Shown one piece after another: positions 6,054-10,891 of a DNA stretch of 10,891 nucleotides. Within the stretch, counting starts at the first letter, position 1. Every line of letters begins with the position of its first letter. This DNA is from CAVPRW01 sp046727435 [NCBI: bacterium]. Its GTDB lineage: Bacteria > Tectomicrobia > Entotheonellia > J063. A program made the translations under genes and the position numbers. The stretch lies in contig JBKPCR010000136.1 in assembly GCA_046727435.1 (NCBI GenBank), forward strand, positions 1-10,891, in the 5' to 3' direction. The notes below the pieces were generated by a model, which ran no database searches, was not told where the DNA came from, and saw only the letters and a list, made by a program, of their open reading frames with translations.

Positions 6054-6441
6054 GCGAAGCGATGAGGACTCCTGCGCAATGTCGGCAATAATTCCCGGAG
6101 CGATGCCCCGCCGGCGCGGGATGTCACCTTTCGTTAACTCGTAACCGCTGAGAAGCACAGGGATCAGCCGGCCAGGATCTCATAAGGCCGTTTGGTCAAC
6201 TGCGTTAGGAGTGACCATTATTAATCAATTTTGATCATATGGAGTGACGGGCACTCTTCCCCGAGCATAGGCGTGACGGTCAGCGGCCCAGATCGGCGCA
6301 GGAGCGACGATCTCACCAGGGCCTGGACCCCTGGTTGGACCCTGGGGGCGATCGGCAGGCGAGGGGGCGAGGCGGCGGCCTCGTAGGGGAACGTAGGGGT
6401 GCTCCGGAGGCTTTTCTTCGTGAAAGACGAAAAAACCCCCA
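6054..6441. other. Intergenic region, no gene seen
   Basis: I see no protein-like frame. A hairpin CCCGC-CGGC-GCGGG lies at about 6107-6120 without a T-tract. A short AT-rich patch (about 6215-6240) contains the inverted repeat ATCAA-TT-TTGAT. The minus strand has a T-run (6428-6434 on the plus strand) next to the CRISPR-like repeats. Confidence 0.45.
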
Positions 6442-6531
6442 GGTTTGTCCCCGCGCGCGAGGGCTCAGGGTCATCACCGATGTCACTCACCCTGACAACG
6501 ATGGGCTCTCCCCACACGCGAGGGCTTCCCC
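6442..6531. CRISPR. Two-repeat type I-E-like CRISPR remnant
   Basis: Copy A (6442-6470) starts GGTTTGTCCCCGCGCGCGAG and copy B (6503-6531) starts GGGCTCTCCCCACACGCGAG; 19 of the first 24 positions match. The offset is exactly 61 bp, leaving a 32-nt unique spacer (6471-6502). A 29-nt repeat plus 32-nt spacer is the type I-E geometry. Copy A closely resembles the known I-E repeat form GGTTTATCCCCGCG...GGGG. No third copy occurs 61 bp to either side, and no cas gene is in the window. This is either a decayed array end or a coincidence of GC-rich hairpins. Confidence 0.42.
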
Positions 6532-6687
6532 TCACGCCGCCAGTAACTCCCGTTGCAGCCGGGCCAGCACCGCCGGGGCGCCCACCCCCGCGACCGCGGC
6601 CAGCACCTTGTCGTCGTCCAGCGCCAGGCGCAACTCGGCCAGCACGTCGCCGCAGCGCTCCTCCAGCGTGGAAGCTACGCGGCGACC
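6532..6687 (-). pseudogene. C-terminal gene fragment, family unknown
   Basis: Between an in-frame TGA (6688-6690) and a TGA stop (6532-6534) the minus strand encodes about 51 residues. The last part is strongly protein-like: LEERCGDVLAELRLALDDDK, then VLAAVAGVGAPAVLARLQ and RELLAA, an Ala/Leu-rich helical end. There is no start codon with a ribosome site and no N-terminal remainder, so it looks like the decayed 3' end of a gene. It ends at the edge of the CRISPR-like copy B. Confidence 0.35.
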
Positions 6688-6782
6688 TCACCAATGCGGC
6701 CTCGATGGTGACACGGCCCGTGGATGAAACGAGGACCCTGAGCTCCGTGCGGAGCCTAGGTGAAAGACGACACACGCTATTT

Positions 6783-6816
6783 GGCCTTAATATAGAGAAG
6801 CTGTCATACGGTGCCA
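6783..6816 (+). repeat. Left terminal inverted repeat
   Basis: It starts GGCCTTAATATAG and ends CATACGGTGCCA, and is the reverse complement of 7651-7684 except at one position (A at 6796 here, G in the partner). Confidence 0.9.
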
Positions 6817-7069
6817 CTCGGGCTCATACCGTCTATCAGAGTCGTTTGGGGGAAGTATCCCGGAGAATAACTTTGCCGAAAATGATGCCTGGAGCACATT
6901 TGAGAGTGCCTTGGAAATCCCCATGGCAACTAAGATTGATCTGTTCAACTTGTCCTAATATGAACGTTGTCGGGAAAGTCCCCGAAGCTGAGGGTGAGAC
7001 CTTTGACAGCGACGTGCTCGCAAGGCCAAGTATGCGTGAGAGGCAGTTGCTGAGAAGGAAAAACACGCG

Positions 7070-7663
7070 ATGAAGAGCAATGCTGCTCAGCATATCTTTG
7101 TCACAGGGGCATGCGGCGCTGGCAAGTCGACGCTTGGGAAGGCGTTGTCTCGCCAGTTGCAGCTCCCGTTGCATCGACTCGATGACGATCCGGACTTCCG
7201 GCAGATGCTTCCGTACGAGCCGTATCTCCACAGGTTGACTGATCCACAACGGTATGCCCGGTGGCAAGCCCGCCGTCGGCATTTAGTCCATGAGGCGGTC
7301 AAGCTCCAACAGCCGCACATCATCGAGGGCACTCACATCCTGGTGGCCCCCGAATTGACCTCAGGCTACAGACGGATCTTGGTCGATACGCCCTTGCGCC
7401 AGATTATCCGGCAATATCTGGCGCGGGATCGCGCCAAGTACGCCGAGGACCCCACACGGTACGCCGATCGCCATGCGGGTGCGCCTGGCTCTGCGGCTGC
7501 ACGGCAGCGCGCGTTACGAGCACGACAGATCTACGAAAGCCTTCGACCGGAAATTGATGCCTTCCGGCAACTCCCTGGGGTAGAAATTGTGCCAAGCCGT
7601 GCGTTCAAAACCTGGCTGCCAAAGCAGGTGAAGACCAGCCCGGACCTTACTGGCACCGTATGA
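7070..7663 (+). CDS. P-loop kinase / adenylate-kinase-like ATPase
   Basis: A 197-aa protein. Residues 9-21, IFVTGACGAGKST, are a Walker A motif (GxxGxGKST), followed by LGKALSRQLQLPLHRLDDDP, the substrate-binding start seen in adenylate/shikimate/uridylate-type kinases. HIIEGTHILVAPELTSGYRR and ILVDTPLRQIIRQYLARDRA fit the second core strands and the Arg-rich LID-like region of this fold. The C-terminal 25 residues (FKTWLPKQ...) reach into the right terminal repeat. GAAGGA lies about 11 nt upstream, so the start is fair rather than strong. A small-molecule phosphotransferase is likely but the substrate is not readable. As the sole cargo of the transposon-like unit it may serve resistance, defence or addiction; no partner gene is present. 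Confidence 0.78.
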   Translation: MKSNAAQHIFVTGACGAGKSTLGKALSRQLQLPLHRLDDDPDFRQMLPYEPYLHRLTDPQRYARWQARRRHLVHEAVKLQQPHIIEGTHILVAPELTSGYRRILVDTPLRQIIRQYLARDRAKYAEDPTRYADRHAGAPGSAAARQRALRARQIYESLRPEIDAFRQLPGVEIVPSRAFKTWLPKQVKTSPDLTGTV

Positions 7664-7684
7664 CAGCTTCCCTATATTAAGGCC
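7651..7684 (-). repeat. Right terminal inverted repeat
   Basis: It starts TGGCACCGTATG and ends CTATATTAAGGCC. It contains the last codons and the TGA of the kinase gene, so cargo and end have evolved together. Confidence 0.9.
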
Positions 7685-8172
7685 TATTTCTTTGTGGGGG
7701 TCGCGACAAAGCCATGCTGTCCACCGCTCGAATCGGTGTAGGTCCCTACGATCTGGCCGCGATTATTGATCCCGAAGGCTTGGGTGTGAGTGGCGTCGGG
7801 CACATCGAGAGGCGTGAAGACGCCGGCCACATAGAGAAAGCCATGCGGGCGAAATTCGCTATCAAAGCCGACAGAATAGTACCCCACAATCTGACCGTCA
7901 TCGTTAATTCCACTAGGGTTGGTGTTGTTGGCGCCGGGTACATCGATGTGCGTAAAGCCGCCTGCGTCGTAGAGAAAGCCGTGGCCTCCGCTCAGACTGC
8001 CATAGATCCCGACAATCTGGCCGCTATTGTTGATGCCATTGGCCACGGAGGCAGTGGCGCCGGAGAAGGGAACATCGATCGTGGTGAACGTATACGACGC
8101 GCTTTGGGCCGCGACCAGGGTACTGAGCAGGACGCTCAGGGACAGCACGATAGACAGCAGCGAGCGGTGCAT
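7684..8172 (-). CDS. HAF-repeat secreted protein
   Basis: A 162-aa protein. The start MHRSLLSIVLSLSVLLSTLV gives a Sec signal peptide cut near AAQSA; the frame is open 46 codons further upstream, but that part is Arg-rich and lacks a signal. The mature part has three HAF-type repeats, each roughly 'GINNSGQIVGxYxx...HGFLYxAGxFTxLDVPxA' (GINNSGQIVG, GINDDGQIVG, GINNRGQIVG), which probably form beta-propeller blades. The protein ends HGFVATPTKK. HAF repeats are found in extracellular proteins of unknown function. Its stop codon TAG straddles the right border of the kinase transposon: the C comes from the element and TA from the target duplication. Confidence 0.85.
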   Translation of the reverse strand: MHRSLLSIVLSLSVLLSTLVAAQSASYTFTTIDVPFSGATASVANGINNSGQIVGIYGSLSGGHGFLYDAGGFTHIDVPGANNTNPSGINDDGQIVGYYSVGFDSEFRPHGFLYVAGVFTPLDVPDATHTQAFGINNRGQIVGTYTDSSGGQHGFVATPTKK

Positions 8173-8419
8173 GGGAGGACCTCTTTCTCGTCGTAGGGGT
8201 CGGGTCAGCAGACATAGGAGCCATGGGGTGAGGCTATCCGAGTGGGCGGAGAAAGTATAGAAGAATCGATAGTTGTGGCGGGCAGAGCCTATGCGGGCGT
8301 CTCGCGGCATCCATCCCGGAGGGCCGAGACGCGACGGTCAGTAGAGGGGCCTGGACCCGCCCCAGGGGACAGGTCAACTCGGCGTGCCTGGCGGCGCGGA
8401 GGCGGGTCTCTCCCCGCAC

Positions 8420-8716
8420 TCAGTCCACGATCCACACGCCCTCGACCGCCGTCATGCGGCTCACCGACCCCGTCCTGACGCTGGCCCCGTGCGCGGTCAG
8501 CCAGGCGAGCACCTGGTCCTCGGCCAGCACCGGCTCCCCGTAGCTCGCACACCAACGCGCATACGCCAAGAAGAGTAGATCAATAGGCGCGGCCGCCTGA
8601 GCGTCCCACTCCAACCGACTGGCCGCACAGGTCTCCCAGCCGGCCGCGGGGTCCGGTGGTGGCGGCAGCGCGACGCGCGTCTGGGCCTCGGCCAACTCCC
8701 GCAGGGCCCACACCAC
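8420..8716 (-). pseudogene. Possible P4-type primase C-terminal fragment
   Basis: About 98 residues from a GTG at 8716: MVWALRELAEAQTRVALPPP, then IDLLFLAYARWCASYGEPVL, AEDQVLAWLTAHGASVRTGS and GVWIVD. The '..LFxAYxxWCxxxGEPxLxxxxxxxxLxxxG....G.W' pattern is what I know from the C-terminal domain of phage/plasmid primase-helicases, which are several hundred residues longer. Upstream the frame is closed by a TAA inside the 28-bp palindrome, and no start with a ribosome site is visible, so I read it as a truncated remnant. It could instead be a small intact protein. Confidence 0.4.
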
Positions 8717-8744
8717 CTGTTACCGCGGGGTCCCGCGGTAACAG
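8717..8744. repeat. Perfect 28-bp palindrome
   Basis: Arms CTGTTACCGCGGG and CCCGCGGTAACAG are exact reverse complements around a 2-bp GT. It lies immediately upstream of the primase-like fragment and closes that frame with a TAA. It may be an operator, a very stable hairpin or a recombination scar. Confidence 0.7.
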
Positions 8745-9251
8745 CCGCAGGGCTCGAATCAGACGAAATCCCTGAAGGGTCAGATTAGCGTGAAGCGTGG
8801 GGCCTCAGCTCGCAGGTGCCCGTTACTCATCTCAACTCATCTCCATTGATGAATACCTGTATCTCTTCTTCTCTGGTTTCCATCTAAACTATTGTATTGA
8901 CAAGTCTTTCCATCTGCTCTAGGCTTGCGCCTATTCACCTTTATATTGCTGCATCCTGTGCTGTCCTTGCTCAGGAGCATACTGCTGATGTTTGCAACAT
9001 CTCCATTGCCGCCTCGCCTCTCAAGCAGTCTTCCGGCGTCTGCCCGCTTTTTAGCGCGGCCGCAACTCCTGACCCGCTATGCTCCCCTCCCGTGGGAGGG
9101 ACATCCCTCGGTCTAGCTCAACATCGGAACATCCGTATCGCACCAGTCGCACCTCTCCTATGTGGATAGGCAGGCGCGTTGGCTTGACTGCCAAACGGTC
9201 GCCCCATTTGCACGGTGGCTCCCATCACTCTCGCCCGTGGAGGATGAACAC
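8745..9251. other. Non-coding region upstream of the surface protein
   Basis: This stretch is pyrimidine-rich and lower in GC than its neighbours (about 8820-9010). I see no protein-like frame. It holds a tandem ACTCATCTCA/ACTCATCTCC (about 8825-8844), the 11-bp direct repeat CATCTCCATTG (8838 and 8998) and one promoter-like pair at 8897-8925. It is probably a long leader or regulatory region. Confidence 0.45.
8897..8925 (+). promoter_or_regulatory. Candidate sigma70 promoter
   Basis: Perfect -35 TTGACA (8897-8902), 17-bp spacer and a weak -10 TAGGCT (8920-8925). If active, it would drive the surface protein with a leader of more than 300 nt. Confidence 0.4.
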
Positions 9252-10154
9252 ATGGACAGCCTGGACAACTTGCGTGAACGAGTTGAGGCGTTGGAACAGC
9301 ATAATCGCACCGTTGAACGGCGACTCCGCTGGTGGCGTGGCATGGCTGGAGGCCTGCTGGTGCTCGGCCTGTTGAGCTGGGCGTTGCCGTCGGGCAAAGC
9401 GGCGGATGCCCCAGGAAGAGGGATGGCCGAACGCATGGCCACCCTGGAAAAGAAGCTCGCCGCGATGGACGTTGATGATGCGGCCAATGAAGTGGTCATT
9501 AGTGGAGCAAACCTGCGCATCGTTAACGGACTGGGGACCACGAACACCACCAATGGGCTGGGCAATCTGATCGTGGGCTATAACGAAGATCGCGGCGGCG
9601 GCACAGACACCCGCATCGGCTCGCACAACATGGTGGTGGGAAGAGAGCACAATTTCTCCAGCTTTGGAGGCTTGGTGGTTGGCTTGCGTAACGAGATCAG
9701 TGGGGAGTTTGCCTCGGTCAGCGGGGGAGCTGGGAACACGGCGAGCGGTGGTGCCGCCTCGGTCAGCGGGGGAAACTCGAACACGGCGAGCGGTGGTAAC
9801 TCCTCGGTCAGCGGCGGGACCATCAATACGGCCAGCGGGCTTCGCGCCGTCTGGGTCGGCGGGGGGATCGGCAACACGGCTAGCGGTAATGTCTCCTCGC
9901 TCTGCGGGGGAAACTCGAACACAGCTACGGGGTTCTCATCGTCGGTCTGTGGGGGAAACGCGAACACAGCTAGCGGAGCTGCGTCTTCAGTGACCGGAGG
10001 GAGCTTCAACACGGCCAGCGGAGAGTCAGCCTCGGTCAGCGGCGGTGAGAGTAATACGGCTAGCGGCTTCCGCTCCTCGGTCAGCGGCGGACGCAACCGA
10101 ACAGCCCCAGCACAGTTCAACTGGGCGGCCGGGGCCTTGTTCTCCGACAACTAG
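9252..10154 (+). CDS. Membrane-anchored SVSGG/NTASG-repeat surface protein
   Basis: A 300-aa protein. Residues 1-27 are a short coiled coil (MDSLDNLRERVEALEQHNRT). About 27-47 is an N-terminal membrane segment (WWRGMAGGLLVLGLLSWALP), followed by a second coiled coil (about 57-72). About 80-150 is a conserved domain (NEVVISGANLRIVNGLG, GNLIVGYNE, SHNMVVGREHNFSSFGGLVVG). About 152-287 holds nine 15-residue repeats of type 'xxSSVSGGxxNTASG', resembling the stacked head repeats of YadA-like trimeric adhesins, so a trimeric beta-roll fibre is likely. Two repeats have Cys in place of the second Ser (CGG, 218 and 233). It ends [10 protein letters not shown], a capping sequence I associate with this family. 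The start at 9252 has GGAGG 9 nt upstream. It overlaps the end of the convergent phosphatase gene by 38 nt. Confidence 0.8.
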   Translation: MDSLDNLRERVEALEQHNRTVERRLRWWRGMAGGLLVLGLLSWALPSGKAADAPGRGMAERMATLEKKLAAMDVDDAANEVVISGANLRIVNGLGTTNTTNGLGNLIVGYNEDRGGGTDTRIGSHNMVVGREHNFSSFGGLVVGLRNEISGEFASVSGGAGNTASGGAASVSGGNSNTASGGNSSVSGGTINTASGLRAVWVGGGIGNTASGNVSSLCGGNSNTATGFSSSVCGGNANTASGAASSVTGGSFNTASGESASVSGGESNTASGFRSSVSGGRNRTAPAQFNWAAGALFSDN

Positions 10155-10698
10155 GCATGCGGCGCTTCCTGAAGGCCAGCGACTTCCATCTCTGTGACTG
10201 ACCGATGAAGGGGTCGGTCAAATTGCAGGAAGCCCGCTGAAACGCCTCGACCGCGGACGCATACGAGTCGTCGGGTAAGACATGCAGGTCTTTGGCCAGA
10301 AACAGCATCGCCAGGGACGGCGCCCGCGACTCGCCCTGGTTGCAGTGGATGAGCAGGGCCTGGTGCCCATCGACATACGTGCTCATCGCGAAGTCGCGAA
10401 AGTGGCGGAACGACTCGACCCGAAACAACGGCGTCGGCGGGTCGATGAGGTTCAGGTAGAGGTTGTGCGGCGTCTCCAGGGCCAGATACGAGCGGTCATC
10501 GACGGGCAGCGTGCCGCGATAGCCGATCGCCTCTTGATGGCACGGCGACTTGCAGGCATGTACCACCGCGCAGCCGTCGAATCCACCCATGCAGGCGGAG
10601 TGGTCGCCGACGAACAGACGGGGATGCAGTTCAATATCCTGGGAGCTGCGGGCGGCGATGAGCCTGAGCCGGCTGTGGCAGCAGCAGGGTAGGTGCAA
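10117..10698 (-). CDS. Phage-type dual-specificity protein phosphatase, altered ends
   Basis: The signature is [21 protein letters not shown]118-C119-x5-R125, the cysteine phosphatase P-loop with nucleophile C119. Upstream, [10 protein letters not shown] (23-32), [20 protein letters not shown] (45-64) and LYLNLIDPP match a DSP subfamily I know from phages and accessory regions. The first 20 residues ([20 protein letters not shown]) are unlike the family; they are antisense to an ATPase/TPR gene tail, so the native start has been lost or replaced. The end (after EAFQRAS, about 157) also departs from the usual C-terminus and runs into the 3' end of the surface-protein gene. Possibly no longer functional, although the active site is intact. 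Substrates of such phosphatases are phosphoproteins or phosphorylated nucleotides or RNA. Confidence 0.72.
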   Translation of the reverse strand: MHLPCCCHSRLRLIAARSSQDIELHPRLFVGDHSACMGGFDGCAVVHACKSPCHQEAIGYRGTLPVDDRSYLALETPHNLYLNLIDPPTPLFRVESFRHFRDFAMSTYVDGHQALLIHCNQGESRAPSLAMLFLAKDLHVLPDDSYASAVEAFQRASCNLTDPFIGQSQRWKSLAFRKRRMPSCRRTRPRPPS

Positions 10699-10801
10699 GG
10701 AGGCTCACGACCTGCTGGCGCCGGTGTACGGCTGGTTCACCGAGGGCTTCGACACCGCCGACCTGCAGGAGGCCCAGGCGCTGTTGGGGGAGCTCTCATG
10801 A
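10634..10801 (+). pseudogene. 3' fragment of a predicted ATPase/TPR (adenylate-cyclase-type) protein
   Basis: From about 10634 the frame reads [40 protein letters not shown] and [14 protein letters not shown], ending at TGA 10799-10801. This is the highly recognisable C-terminal TPR end of large multidomain proteins (AAA-type ATPase plus TPR, often with a guanylate/adenylate cyclase domain) of about 1000 residues. Everything upstream is missing: the frame before 10634 is antisense to the phosphatase gene. It is therefore a severed tail without a start. Confidence 0.82.
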
Positions 10802-10810
10802 GGTACCGCG

Positions 10811-10891
10811 ATGACCCATTTCATAGCCATCCAGATCCTTACCGCCTTGACCCTCGTGATGGCGAGTACTCCCATCGGTTCTGCCGAGCTT
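10811..10891 (+). CDS. N-terminus of a secreted protein (runs off the window)
   Basis: An ATG at 10811 with GAGG 7 nt upstream opens a frame to the window end, beginning MTHFIAIQILTALTLVMAST and continuing PIGSAEL. This is a typical Sec signal peptide with likely cleavage after GSA. Only 27 codons are visible, so the family cannot be named. Another ATG at 10798, overlapping the stop of the ATPase tail, opens a different, less protein-like frame. Confidence 0.55.
   Translation, partial: MTHFIAIQILTALTLVMASTPIGSAEL

Larger units (their letters stand above)
6783..7684. mobile_element. 902-bp non-autonomous transposon-like unit carrying a kinase gene
   Basis: The ends are 34-bp inverted repeats (6783-6816 and 7651-7684) with one mismatch. 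The unit is flanked by the direct repeat TATTT (6778-6782 and 7685-7689), a 5-bp target duplication. No transposase is encoded; the only gene is a P-loop kinase. The 5-bp duplication and long terminal repeats recall Tn3-type ends, but the terminal bases GGCC differ, so the mobilising transposase is unknown. Confidence 0.85.

Noticed and set aside
6221-6817. 198-aa minus-strand frame in the 6.2-6.8 kb region
   Set aside because: Composition is Gly/Arg/Pro-rich shadow; the protein-like fragment at 6532-6687 is in a different frame.
8741-8780. tRNA T-arm-like GGCTCGAATC
   Set aside because: The flanking bases do not form a T-stem, and no acceptor or anticodon arm can be built around it.
8897-9169. 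90-aa plus-strand frame with a hydrophobic start
   Set aside because: It opens only with a TTG that is part of the -35 box, has no ribosome site and no recognisable features; the region reads as non-coding leader.
9578-10150. 190-aa minus-strand frame with PPLTE/PLAV repeats
   Set aside because: It is the antisense of the 45-bp SVSGG repeats; the plus-strand frame has the start site, membrane segment and family ending.

Overview
This is a GC-rich window from what looks like an uncultured soil- or sponge-type bacterium. A tripartite-type ABC substrate-binding protein (PF04392-like), a HAF-repeat secreted protein, an SVSGG/NTASG-repeat surface protein and the tail of an ATPase/TPR protein together recall genomes such as Tectomicrobia/Entotheonella, Rokubacteria or NC10. 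That placement is an inference from remembered family distributions, not a measurement. The window is accessory DNA: small genes, several broken genes, and at least three kinds of mobile or selfish sequence.

Layout. (1) 1-339 holds no gene I can support. (2) 340-1197 (-) encodes a pentapeptide-repeat plus TIR-domain protein. (3) 1324-2426 (-) is a tight leftward operon: HTH regulator with an AT-hook-like tail, membrane-anchored coiled-coil protein, winged-helix protein and small lipoprotein, with two successive 8-nt overlaps. (4) 2475-2512 is a nearly symmetric control element in which two divergent sigma70-type promoters, each with a 17-bp spacer, lie exactly over one another. (5) 2519-4901 (+) is the rightward operon: a possible 33-aa ORF, a small gene split after its fifth codon by an ORF-less group II intron (about 2790-3560), a RecT-like single-strand-annealing candidate and a 66-aa protein. 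Parts 3-5 resemble the regulatory and recombination core of a prophage or integrative element.

(6) 4971-6053 is a promoter and an ABC substrate-binding protein gene broken by a net one-base loss. (7) 6054-6782 has no intact gene. It holds a two-copy type I-E-like CRISPR remnant with an exact 61-bp period and a short gene fragment. (8) 6783-7684 is a 902-bp non-autonomous transposon-like unit with 34-bp terminal inverted repeats (one mismatch) and a 5-bp target duplication. Its only gene is a P-loop kinase. It sits precisely at the stop codon of (9), a HAF-repeat secreted protein (7684-8172, -).

(10) 8420-8744 is a possible primase-type C-terminal fragment abutting a perfect 28-bp palindrome. 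(11) 8745-9251 is non-coding. (12) 9252-10154 (+) is the SVSGG-repeat surface protein. (13) 10117-10698 (-) is a phage-type dual-specificity phosphatase whose 5' end was fused, at about 10634-10640, to the severed 3' end of an ATPase/TPR gene. (14) 10811 to the window end is the start of a secreted protein.

Functionally, the divergent operons of parts 3-5 form one regulated unit. The rest is a patchwork of insertion and decay. All family assignments come from motif recognition by eye.
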